This document shows positions 16,632 through 23,623 of a stretch of DNA of 25,842 nucleotides, in pieces. This DNA comes from Chloroflexota bacterium (GTDB lineage: Bacteria > Chloroflexota > Anaerolineae > CG2-30-64-16). Position 1 is the stretch's first letter. The number at the start of each line of letters is the position of its first letter. The stretch covers positions 1-25,842 of the forward strand of contig JAKPQT010000549.1 in the NCBI GenBank assembly GCA_029555885.1. Reading direction: 5' to 3'. The notes below the pieces were generated by a model. The model saw only the letters and a program-made list of their open reading frames with translations. It did no database searches and had not been told where the DNA came from. The position numbers were made by a program, and so were the translations under genes.

Positions 16632-17759
16632 ATGCCACTCAAAGTCGGTATCGTCGGTATGCGCGGCATCGGCAACACCCACGCCCAGGCCCATCACACC
16701 GACCCTCTGTCGGACTTCGTCGCAGTCTGCGACATCGTCAAGGAACGCGCCGACGCCGCGGCAAAGAAGTACGGCGTCAAAGCCTACTACAGCCTGACGG
16801 ACATGCTCCGCAACGAGGAGCTGGACATCGTGGACATCACGACCGGCGGCCACGAGAACGGCAGCTGGCACTTCGAGCCCACGATGGAAGCGCTGGAAGC
16901 GGGTAAGCACGTGCTCGTGGAGAAGCCCATCTCCAACGACATCAACGAGGCGCGGCAGATGGTGGCGAAGGCGGCCGAGAAGGACCTCTATCTCGGCGTC
17001 AACCTCAACCATTACTTCACCCCGACCGCGGACCGGGCGGACGAATACATCAAGAAGGGCCAGATCGGCGAGCTGGTCTACTGCCTGCACAAGGTCGGGT
17101 TCAACGGCAGCGAGGCCGCCTACCAGCCTAACACCAACTGGCGCTGGTGGGGCTTCCCCTACGCGCACATGAAGGCGTTCCTGACCCACCCGTTCAGCGT
17201 CATGCGCCACTTCTGCGGCGACATCACGCACGTGCAGGCGTTCGTGGAGCGGCCGAGCTTCCGCAAGAAGGCTGGCGACGCGATGCTCTCCATCAACGGC
17301 ATCAACGTCAAGTTCGCCAACGGCGGCATCGGCTACCTGCTCAGCCAGCGCGGCGATTCGCCGTTCGGCCTCGGCGGCTGGTGGAGCGTGGAAGTTTCGG
17401 GCACGAACGGTGCGTTCTGCATCGAGAACTGCATCGAGAAGATTACCTTGTGGGAAGGCCCCGACCCGAAGCGCCCCGCAAATCCGGCCGCGATGTCGAT
17501 GGGCATGGCCGCGGTAGCCGATGTGTTCGATACGGGCATCAAGGACTTCAGCGCGACCTTCCCGCTGCGCATCCACGCGTTCCTCGAGGACGTGACCAAC
17601 GGCGTGCCGCGCGAGAGCCTGCGCGCGTCCGGCCGCGATGGCCTGGCCGCGCTGGAATATACCTGGGCAGCGATGGAATCGTATGAGCAGGGCGGCGCGC
17701 TCGTCCGCCCGCACCCGCTGCCCACGGTGCACGGTAAGCCCGGCGCAACGCCGGACTGA
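16632..17759 (+). CDS. Gfo/Idh/MocA family oxidoreductase (paralogue 2)
   Basis: A 375-aa NAD(P)-dependent oxidoreductase. The Rossmann start is VGIVGMRGIGNTHAQAH, and the catalytic lysine is Lys98 in VEKPIS. The C-terminal domain departs from the usual GGGxxxDxxxH pattern: the corresponding region reads WWGFPYAHMKAFLTHPFSVM, so the acid/base histidine must be assigned by structure (one of the His in AHMKAFLTH). AAGGAG at 16618-16623, 8 nt upstream, supports the start. It is the last + strand gene before the reversed sulfatase. In context it probably oxidises or epimerises a pathway sugar; it differs enough from the other three paralogues that they are unlikely to be redundant. Confidence 0.92.
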   Translation: MPLKVGIVGMRGIGNTHAQAHHTDPLSDFVAVCDIVKERADAAAKKYGVKAYYSLTDMLRNEELDIVDITTGGHENGSWHFEPTMEALEAGKHVLVEKPISNDINEARQMVAKAAEKDLYLGVNLNHYFTPTADRADEYIKKGQIGELVYCLHKVGFNGSEAAYQPNTNWRWWGFPYAHMKAFLTHPFSVMRHFCGDITHVQAFVERPSFRKKAGDAMLSINGINVKFANGGIGYLLSQRGDSPFGLGGWWSVEVSGTNGAFCIENCIEKITLWEGPDPKRPANPAAMSMGMAAVADVFDTGIKDFSATFPLRIHAFLEDVTNGVPRESLRASGRDGLAALEYTWAAMESYEQGGALVRPHPLPTVHGKPGATPD

Positions 17760-17768
17760 CCTCACTGA

Positions 17769-17828
17769 CCTCACCCCCCTGCCCCCTCTCCTGAGCGCAC
17801 TCAGGAGAGGGGGGTCGGGGGGGTGAGG
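17769..17828. repeat. GC-rich palindrome between convergent genes
   Basis: CCTCACCCCCCTGCCCCC... pairs with the sequence through 17828. The inner 14 bp (17782-17795 with 17800-17813, loop CGCA) are perfect; the outer part has small offsets. It fills the 41-nt space between convergent genes and runs into the sulfatase, containing its TGA (17801-17803, - strand) and its last codons. It shares the core CCCCTCTCCTGA and GGGGGTGAG with 21410-21486. It may act as a bidirectional transcription barrier, but lacks T-runs. Confidence 0.85.
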
Positions 17829-19201
17829 ACAATCACTGGCACGGCCTCGCCCGCGGCGGCCATGCGGCGCTTGAGCGTCTCGGCCAGCTCCGCACGCACT
17901 GCGGCGTAGGCCGGGTCCGCGACGAGGTTGGTCTGCTCGTGCGGGTCGGCGGCGAGGTCGTAGAGGCAGTCTTCGACATAGGTTTCCGCCGCGGGGTCCG
18001 CGCCGGTCACGTGCAGCCCGCGCACGCTGTATTTCCAGCGCCGCGTGCGGACGGCCCGGCCGCAGTGGTCTTCGCTGATCTGGACGAATACCTCCTGCGG
18101 CCAGTCCGCGGGAGGCGTCGGACCGAGTAACTGCTGCAAGGGCCGCCCGCGCATTGCAGGCGGCGGGGTCAGGCCCGCGACGGTCAGCAGCGTCGGCGGC
18201 AGGTCCATCAGGCTGACCAGCTCGCTGACCACGCGCGGCTGGAAGGCAGCGGGCGTTTCGCCCGCTGCTCGGCGTGCGCCGTGTGGGGCCTTGAAGCCCG
18301 GCCCGGTGATGACCAGCGGCACGCGGATGCTGGCATCGTGGCACGACCGCTTGTACTCCGCGTTGCGGGTGCGGAAGTGTGAGCCGTGGTCGCTCGTAAA
18401 GACGACGACCGTGTCGCGCACCATGCCGAGCCAGATCAGTTCGTCGAGCAGGCGGCCGAGGTTCGTGTCGATGCTGTGGCAGGAGCCGAGATAGTCAGCG
18501 TACTCGTGCCGCCAGTCGCCGCCGGAGTTGACCAGGTCCGGCGGTGGCTCGAAGTTGCGGAAGTACCGCGTCGAGCCGATCGGCCCCTCGTGGCGGTTGT
18601 GGTCGTTCTGGTGGTGCGGCTCCAGGTAGGACAGGAACAGGAACCAGGGACGCTTCCCGTCGCGGCTGCGCAGATATTCCAGCGCCCAGTCGGTCAGCGC
18701 GTCGACCCGGTAGCGGCCCTCCGGAAAATCGCGGCGCTGCATGTCCCGGTCGAACACATGGCCGTCGTAGCTGTGCGAGGTGAACTCCAGCACATCTGCG
18801 GCCAGCCAGAAATCGCGATATCCGCCGCGGCGCTCCGGCGGCACGGCGCGGATGCGGAAGTCATCCGGCCCGTCCTCCGGCCCGGTGGACGCGAGGTGCC
18901 ACTTGCCGATGTAGCCGGTCTCATAGCCAGCGTCCGCCAGGTGGTGCGCGATCGTGCGCTCGGTCAAGGGCAGCATGCGGTGGTTGATATGGACGCCGGT
19001 CTCGGTCGCATAACGGCCCGTCTGCAGGCACGCCCGCGTCGGCCCGCACACCGGCTGGCTGGTGAAGGCATATTCGAAGCGGACGCCCTCGCGGGCCATT
19101 TCATCCAGTTGCGGCGTCACGGGCAGCGACTGGCCGTAGCACCCGCAGGTATCCCACCGCTGCTGGTCTGTCAGGATGAAGAGGATGTTCGGGGGTAACA
19201 T
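17801..19201 (-). CDS. Sulfatase (formylglycine type), cytoplasmic, on the opposite strand
   Basis: A 466-aa S1-type sulfatase. It starts PPNILFILTDQQRWDTCGCYG (metal Asp12; Gln replaces the second Asp, as in many members). The signature CGPTRACLQTG puts the FGly cysteine at Cys52, with Thr for Ser at the fourth position. IGKWHL supplies the conserved Lys/His region, and TSDHGSH (Asp271-His272) completes the metal site. No signal peptide. AGGAG on the - strand (plus 19208-19212) lies 6 nt before the ATG. Two oddities: residues about 312-319 (AAGETPAA) are encoded by a perfect 10-bp palindrome inside a loop that looks longer than expected, and the last eight residues (LTPPTPLS) come from the intergenic palindrome. 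It is the only - strand gene, so it is transcribed separately from its neighbours. Confidence 0.94.
   Translation of the reverse strand: MLPPNILFILTDQQRWDTCGCYGQSLPVTPQLDEMAREGVRFEYAFTSQPVCGPTRACLQTGRYATETGVHINHRMLPLTERTIAHHLADAGYETGYIGKWHLASTGPEDGPDDFRIRAVPPERRGGYRDFWLAADVLEFTSHSYDGHVFDRDMQRRDFPEGRYRVDALTDWALEYLRSRDGKRPWFLFLSYLEPHHQNDHNRHEGPIGSTRYFRNFEPPPDLVNSGGDWRHEYADYLGSCHSIDTNLGRLLDELIWLGMVRDTVVVFTSDHGSHFRTRNAEYKRSCHDASIRVPLVITGPGFKAPHGARRAAGETPAAFQPRVVSELVSLMDLPPTLLTVAGLTPPPAMRGRPLQQLLGPTPPADWPQEVFVQISEDHCGRAVRTRRWKYSVRGLHVTGADPAAETYVEDCLYDLAADPHEQTNLVADPAYAAVRAELAETLKRRMAAAGEAVPVIVLTPPTPLS
18246..18268. repeat. Palindrome inside the sulfatase coding region
   Basis: GCAGCGGGCG (18246-18255), loop TTT, then CGCCCGCTGC (18259-18268). 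It is read in frame on the - strand as AAGETPAA, between GPGFKAPHG and VVSELVSLMDLPPT, which are close together in related sulfatases. It looks like a small palindromic element accommodated in a surface loop. Confidence 0.7.
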
Positions 19202-19232
19202 TTCACGCTCCTGTCATCTGGCGACATCGCAC

Positions 19233-19261
19233 ATCCTACGCTAAAGGAAGGACTTACGCAA
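19233..19261 (-). promoter_or_regulatory. Possible promoter for the - strand sulfatase
   Basis: On the - strand TTGCGT (plus 19256-19261) is followed after exactly 17 nt by TAGGAT (plus 19233-19238). Transcription would start near 19226, with a short leader to ATG 19201. The hexamers match only three and four of six consensus bases. The divergent gap is just 60 nt, so any promoters here must be compact; none was convincing for the + strand gene. Confidence 0.3.
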
Positions 19262-20407
19262 ATGCTTCCGGTTTTTCACCTCGGCCCATTCAACGACTGG
19301 CGGGAGGAGGCCATGCGCCAGCGCGCGCTCTTCCCCGTGGCCTACCCCGGCCCGCAGACCCGGCAGCGCGTCAAAGAGGTGCTGGGCTTCTGCTGCGGCC
19401 CTGAGCCGGCGCTGGATGTCCGCTCCGAGGGGACCTGGGAGCGCGACGGCGTGGCCGGCGAGGCGGTCTCATGGTCGGCCGGCTATGGCCCGCGCACGCA
19501 GGCCTGGCTGCTCAAGCCCGCGGGAGCCCAGGGCCGGCTGCCCGGCATCGTGGCGCTGCACGACCACGGCGGCTTCAAGTTCTACGGCCGGGAGAAGATC
19601 GCGGACGGGCCTGAGCCGGCGGACCCGGTCGTTACCGCGTTCCGCGAGCGCGCCTACGGCGGCCGCGCCTATGCCAACGAGCTGGCGCGACGCGGGTTTG
19701 CAGTGCTCGTCCACGACACCTTCATGTGGGGCTCGCGGCGCTTCCCGGTCGAGTCCATGCCCGAGAACATCCGCCGGATGGCCGCGCAACGCGACCCCGC
19801 ATGGCAGCCCACGGACGGCTCCGCACACGCCGAGGAGATTGCCGACTACAACTACGCGGCCTGGCTGTTCGAGTTCCACGTCATCGAGAAGTACTGCGCG
19901 CTGTTCGGCACGACCTTTGCGGGCATGGTCAGCCACGAGGATCGGATTGCGGTGAACTACCTGCGCAGTCGGCCCGATGTGCGCGAGGGCGGGGTCGGCT
20001 GTCTCGGCCTGTCGGGCGGCGGCAACCGCGCCGCGCTGCTGCAGGCGACATCGGACCACGTCCGCGCGGCCGTCATCGTCGGGCTGATGAGCACCTACGC
20101 GGAGCTGCTCGACAAGCAGGTCACGCATACCTGGATGCTCTTCCCCCACGGCTGGGCGCGGCACGGCGACTGGCCGGACCTGGCCGCGTGCCGCGCGCCG
20201 TCGCCCTTACTGGTACAATACGACCTGGATGACGAGCTGTTCACCGTGGCAGGCATGCGTGCGGCGCACGAACGGCTGTCCGGCCTGTACGCCCACGTCG
20301 GCCGGCGCGACGCGTACACCGGCGAATTCTACCCCGGCCCGCACAAGTTCGACCTGGAGATGCAGGAATCGGCATTCGATTGGTTGAAGCAGAAGTTAGC
20401 GGCATAG
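19262..20407 (+). CDS. Alpha/beta hydrolase, dienelactone hydrolase/acetyl xylan esterase-like
   Basis: A 381-aa alpha/beta-hydrolase. The oxyanion/strand region is PGIVALHDHGGFKFYG, the nucleophile is Ser251 in GCLGLSGGGNRAAL, a likely acid is in QYDLDDELF (Asp321-Asp324), and the histidine is His361 in GPHKFD, the normal Ser-Asp-His order. No signal peptide. The long N-terminal lid region (residues 1-90) is typical of the large dienelactone-hydrolase-like esterases. In this cluster it may remove acetyl or other ester groups from sugars, or open a lactone made by the dehydrogenases; both are inference. AGGAAGGA lies at 19245-19252, about 9 nt before ATG 19262. The next gene starts 14 nt after its stop, so the two are one operon. 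Confidence 0.9.
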   Translation: MLPVFHLGPFNDWREEAMRQRALFPVAYPGPQTRQRVKEVLGFCCGPEPALDVRSEGTWERDGVAGEAVSWSAGYGPRTQAWLLKPAGAQGRLPGIVALHDHGGFKFYGREKIADGPEPADPVVTAFRERAYGGRAYANELARRGFAVLVHDTFMWGSRRFPVESMPENIRRMAAQRDPAWQPTDGSAHAEEIADYNYAAWLFEFHVIEKYCALFGTTFAGMVSHEDRIAVNYLRSRPDVREGGVGCLGLSGGGNRAALLQATSDHVRAAVIVGLMSTYAELLDKQVTHTWMLFPHGWARHGDWPDLAACRAPSPLLVQYDLDDELFTVAGMRAAHERLSGLYAHVGRRDAYTGEFYPGPHKFDLEMQESAFDWLKQKLAA

Positions 20408-20421
20408 AAAGGAGCATGAGG

Positions 20422-21399
20422 ATGAAGTACAGGACATTCGGCAGACTGGGCTGGCAGGTATCGGAGATCGGCTTCGGCGCGTGGGCCATCGGCGGCGGCT
20501 GGGGCAGCCAGAGTGAGGCGGACTCCATCGCCGCGCTGCACCGCGCCCTGGACCTGGGCTGCAACTTCATAGACACCGCACAGGGTTACGGCAACGGCAA
20601 GAGCGAGCGCATCATCGGTGAGGTGCTGGCAGATCGCAAGGGCGAACATATCTACGTCGCGACGAAGATTCCGCCTGCGGCCGGTTCGTGGCCGCCCAGC
20701 CCGTACGACAAGGTCGAGGAGAGCTATCCCGAGGCGTACTTGCGCGAGCGGCTGGAGTTCAGCCTGCGCAACCTCAAGACCGACTGCCTGGACCTCGTTC
20801 AGCTCCACACCTGGACGCGGGCGTGGAACCGCGCGCCCGTCGCGCTGGAAGTCCTCCGCCGGTTCCAGCGGGAGGGCAAAATCCGGGGCATCGGCATCAG
20901 CACGCCGGAGCACGACCAGAACTCGCTCATCGACCTGATGCGCGGGGGCTGGCTCGACTCGGTGCAGGTCATCTACAACATCTTCGAGCAGGAGCCGCAG
21001 GCCGAGTTCCTGCCCGCGGCCGCGGAGAACAACGTCGGCGTCATCGTGCGCGTCGCCTTCGACGAAGGCTCGCTGACCGGCAAGTGGGACGCGGACACCC
21101 GCTTTGCAGCGGACGACTTCCGCAGCCGCTACTTCGCGGGCGACCGGCTGGAGCGGACGGTCAAGCGCGTCGCCGCGGTCAGGGAAACCATCGGCGATGC
21201 GGAGCCGGACCTGCCGACCGCCGCGCTCAAGTTTGCGCTCAAGCCCGCCGCGGTCTCGACGGTCATCCCGGGGATGCGTAACGCGCGGCAGGCCGAACTC
21301 AACTGCGGCGTGAGCGACCAGCTGCCCATGACCGACGAACTCGAAGCGCGACTGCGCCAGCACAACTGGCTCCGCGCCTTCTGGTATTCAGGGAAGTAA
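20422..21399 (+). CDS. Aldo/keto reductase
   Basis: A 325-aa NAD(P)H-dependent (beta/alpha)8 oxidoreductase. The catalytic tetrad is visible: Asp51 (NFIDTA), Tyr56 (QGYG), Lys82 (VATKIP) and His129 (VQLHTW). The start KYRTFGRLGWQVSEIGFGAW is standard, and AVSTVIPGMRNARQAELN near the end is the usual cofactor-binding segment. AAAGGAG at 20408-20414 is 7 nt from ATG 20422 and only 1 nt from the in-frame ATG 20416, so 20422 is preferred. Some relatives are L-fucose or L-galactose 1-dehydrogenases, which would fit the fucosidase; this specificity is a guess from context. Confidence 0.93.
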   Translation: MKYRTFGRLGWQVSEIGFGAWAIGGGWGSQSEADSIAALHRALDLGCNFIDTAQGYGNGKSERIIGEVLADRKGEHIYVATKIPPAAGSWPPSPYDKVEESYPEAYLRERLEFSLRNLKTDCLDLVQLHTWTRAWNRAPVALEVLRRFQREGKIRGIGISTPEHDQNSLIDLMRGGWLDSVQVIYNIFEQEPQAEFLPAAAENNVGVIVRVAFDEGSLTGKWDADTRFAADDFRSRYFAGDRLERTVKRVAAVRETIGDAEPDLPTAALKFALKPAAVSTVIPGMRNARQAELNCGVSDQLPMTDELEARLRQHNWLRAFWYSGK

Positions 21400-21409
21400 C
21401 CCTCAACTC

Positions 21410-21448
21410 CCCCTCTCCTGAGGAAGCAAGGCTTCCTCAGGAGAGGGG
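21410..21448. repeat. Perfect 18-bp hairpin with 3-nt loop
   Basis: CCCCTCTCCTGAGGAAGC (21410-21427) and 21431-21448 are exact reverse complements around AAG. It lies 10 nt after the aldo/keto reductase stop, runs straight into a 13-nt tandem repeat, and shares its CCCCTCTCCTGA core with the palindrome at 17769-17828. Confidence 0.9.
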
Positions 21449-21486
21449 CAGGGGGTGAGGGCAGGGGGTGAGGGCAAGGGGTGAGG
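21449..21486. repeat. 13-nt tandem repeat, three copies, ending at a start codon
   Basis: CAGGGGGTGAGGG at 21449-21461 and 21462-21474, then the variant CAAGGGGTGAGG at 21475-21486. The next base but one begins ATG 21488. The purine-rich last copy appears to supply the ribosome-binding site of the downstream gene. Confidence 0.9.
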
Positions 21487-21487
21487 C

Positions 21488-22321
21488 ATGCGACTCGGCG
21501 GACCCATCTTCGACGCGGCCGGTGACCCCGGCGCGTGGGCGCAGGCTGTCCGTGCGGCCGGCTATCGCGCGGCCTACTGCCCGCTCAAGCCGGATGCAGA
21601 CGACGCGACGGTGCGCGCCTACGCGGACGCGGCAGCCCGGGCTGACATCGTCATCGCAGAGGTCGGCGCGTGGAGCAACCTGCTCAGCCCCGACGCCGCG
21701 ACACGGCAGGCAGCCATCGCCCATTGCCAGGCGAGCCTGCACCTGGCCGACCGCATCGGCGCGCGCTGCTGCGTCAACATCACCGGCTCGCGCGGCCCCA
21801 AGTGGGACGGCCCCGATCCGCGCGACCTGACGGATGAAACGTTTTACATGATCGTCCAAACCGTGCGCGATATCATAGACACGGTGCAGCCGACGCGCAC
21901 ATACTATACCCTGGAAACGATGCCCTGGGCGTATCCGGATTCGGCGGAGAGCTACCTGAGCCTGCTCGCCGCCATCGACCGGCCGGCGTGCGCAGTGCAC
22001 CTGGATCCCGTCAACCTCGTGTGCAGCCCGCAGCGCTATTTCGGCAACGCCGCGCTGCTGCGCGAGTGCTTCGAGAAGCTGGGCCCGCACATCCGGTCGT
22101 GCCATGCGAAGGACATCCTGCTCGCGCCGGAGCTGACCACCCATCTGAGCGAGGTCCGGCCGGGCCTGGGCGCGCTCGATTACGCTGTGTTCCTGGCCGA
22201 GCTGGCCCGGCTGGACCCGGACACGCCCTTGATGCTGGAGCATCTGACCGCAGAAGAGGATTACCGGCTCGCCGCCGAGCACATTCGCTCGGTCGCGGCC
22301 CGCCATGAGATCCGCTTGTAG
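21488..22321 (+). CDS. Sugar phosphate isomerase/epimerase-like TIM-barrel protein (paralogue 2)
   Basis: A 277-aa xylose-isomerase-like TIM-barrel protein, only distantly similar to that at 6723-7517. Probable metal ligands are in YYTLETMPW (Glu), VHLDPVN (Asp), SCHAKD (His) and PLMLEHL (Glu), the expected Glu-Asp-His-Glu order. It begins MRLGGPIFDAAGDPGAW. The start sits directly after a tandem repeat; AAGGGG at 21476-21481 or GAGG at 21483-21486 in the last repeat copy is the only ribosome site. It is followed by a Gfo/Idh/MocA gene, repeating the TIM-barrel/oxidoreductase pairing at 6723-8640. Likely role: isomerisation, epimerisation or elimination on an oxidised sugar; substrate unknown. 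Confidence 0.88.
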   Translation: MRLGGPIFDAAGDPGAWAQAVRAAGYRAAYCPLKPDADDATVRAYADAAARADIVIAEVGAWSNLLSPDAATRQAAIAHCQASLHLADRIGARCCVNITGSRGPKWDGPDPRDLTDETFYMIVQTVRDIIDTVQPTRTYYTLETMPWAYPDSAESYLSLLAAIDRPACAVHLDPVNLVCSPQRYFGNAALLRECFEKLGPHIRSCHAKDILLAPELTTHLSEVRPGLGALDYAVFLAELARLDPDTPLMLEHLTAEEDYRLAAEHIRSVAARHEIRL

Positions 22322-22325
22322 ATAG

Positions 22326-22383
22326 CTCACGCAAAGACGCAAAGGCGCAATTAAGTATTATCTCTTTGCGGTCTTTGCGTGAG
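22326..22383. repeat. Inverted repeat of the CGCAAAG family
   Basis: The left arm from 22326 (CTCACGCAAAGACGCAAAGG) is an octamer array. The right arm ends TTTGCGGTCTTTGCGTGAG at 22383, pairing with one extra base. It fills most of the 94-nt gap before the third Gfo/Idh/MocA gene and closely resembles 11104-11161. Confidence 0.85.
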
Positions 22384-22415
22384 AATCATTTCGTACCGCG
22401 CCGTAAGGAGACCCA

Positions 22416-23450
22416 ATGCCAGCACAACCTCCCCTCACCGCCGTCCTGGCCGGCTGCGGCGGCATCAGCCGCGCGTGGCTCAACGCGATTCGCGACATGC
22501 CCGACCTGCAGATGGTCGGCTTCGTTGACCTCATCGAGGACGCGGCCCGCGGCCGCGCGGCCGAGTACGGCTGGACCGATGCCGTCACCGGGACGGCGCT
22601 CGGCCCGGTCCTCGCCGCTACGCAGCCCGACATCGTCTTCGACTGCACCATCCCGGAGGCGCACGTCTCGGTCACGACCGAGGCGCTGGCGGCGGGCTGT
22701 CACGTGCTCGGGGAGAAGCCGCTGGCCGACAGCATGGCGCACGCCCGCACGATGGTCGCGGCCGCGCAGGCGAGCGGCAAGCTGTATGCCGTCATGCAGA
22801 ACCGCCGCTATGACCCCAACATCCGGCGGCTGCGTGCCTTCCTCCACAGCGGCGCGCTCGGCCAGGTGACGACCATTCACTGCGACTTCTTCATCGGCGC
22901 GCATTTCGGCGGCTTCCGTGACCGGATGGAGCACGTCCTCCTGCTCGACATGGCGATCCACACCTTCGACGCCTCCCGCTTCATCTCGCAGGCCGACCCG
23001 CTGGCCGTCTACGCGCACGAGTGGAACCCCGCCGGCTCCTGGTATGATCACGACGCATCCGCGGTCGCGCTCTTCGAGATGAGCGACGGGCTGGTCTACA
23101 CCTACCGCGGGAGCTGGTGCGCGGAGGGGCTCAACACCACGTGGGAGGCGGACTGGCGCATCATCGGCACGGAAGGCAGCGTGCGCTGGGACGGCGCGAC
23201 CGGCTTCCAGGCGGAGACGGTCCGAGCGCGCGGCGGCTTCCGCTCGGACCTGCAACAGGTCGAGTTGCCTGCGTTCGATACAGCCGATAAAACCGGCGGG
23301 CACGCCGGCTGCATCCGCGATTTCGTGCGCTGCGTCCGCACGGGCGAGACACCGGAGACGGTCTGCACCGACAACATCCAGAGCCTGGCGATGGTCTTCG
23401 GCGCGATCGAAAGCGCAGATACGGGCCAGCGCGTGACGGTTACGGGGTGA
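22416..23450 (+). CDS. Gfo/Idh/MocA family oxidoreductase (paralogue 3)
   Basis: A 344-aa NAD(P)-dependent oxidoreductase. The Rossmann start is AVLAGCGGISRAW, the catalytic lysine is Lys101 in GEKPLA, and the C-terminal domain has VLLLDMAIHTFD with His182 at the usual catalytic position. AAGGAG at 22405-22410, 5 nt upstream, supports ATG 22416. It follows the second TIM-barrel gene and precedes a URO-D-like gene. It is predicted to be cytoplasmic and to act on a free or glycosidic sugar hydroxyl; the substrate cannot be inferred beyond the context. Confidence 0.93.
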   Translation: MPAQPPLTAVLAGCGGISRAWLNAIRDMPDLQMVGFVDLIEDAARGRAAEYGWTDAVTGTALGPVLAATQPDIVFDCTIPEAHVSVTTEALAAGCHVLGEKPLADSMAHARTMVAAAQASGKLYAVMQNRRYDPNIRRLRAFLHSGALGQVTTIHCDFFIGAHFGGFRDRMEHVLLLDMAIHTFDASRFISQADPLAVYAHEWNPAGSWYDHDASAVALFEMSDGLVYTYRGSWCAEGLNTTWEADWRIIGTEGSVRWDGATGFQAETVRARGGFRSDLQQVELPAFDTADKTGGHAGCIRDFVRCVRTGETPETVCTDNIQSLAMVFGAIESADTGQRVTVTG

Positions 23451-23457
23451 TGCACGG

Positions 23458-23594
23458 ATCCTTCGACTGCGTCCCGCCCGACCAAGCAAAGCTTGGCCGT
23501 GCGGTCCTCCGCTCAGGATGCCTGCCTGCTAGCGAAGCATCCTGAGCGGGTGAACAGCTCAACGCCGATGACGAGCAATCTCTAGTCGAAGGAT
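23458..23594. repeat. Nested fold-back element
   Basis: Outer arms ATCCTTCGACT (23458-23468) and its complement at 23584-23594 enclose an inner stem CCGCTCAGGATGC (23509-23521) with 23537-23549, and a small hairpin CCAAGC-AAA-GCTTGG (23482-23496). The 137-nt element fills most of the gap 23451-23623. It encodes no protein and looks like a short non-autonomous palindromic element. Confidence 0.8.
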
Positions 23595-23623
23595 GCGCCG
23601 TCGTGATGAATGTGGAGAAACCC

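Noticed and set aside
16455..18344. Long open frame on the - strand (629 codons)
   Set aside because: It runs antisense through the end of one gene and the whole Gfo/Idh/MocA gene, and overlaps the true - strand sulfatase in another frame. Its translation is low-complexity, rich in Arg, Ala, Gly and Val. Long shadow frames are expected in GC-rich DNA.
23458..23594. Insertion sequence
   Set aside because: No transposase frame lies in or beside the element; it is only a short fold-back.
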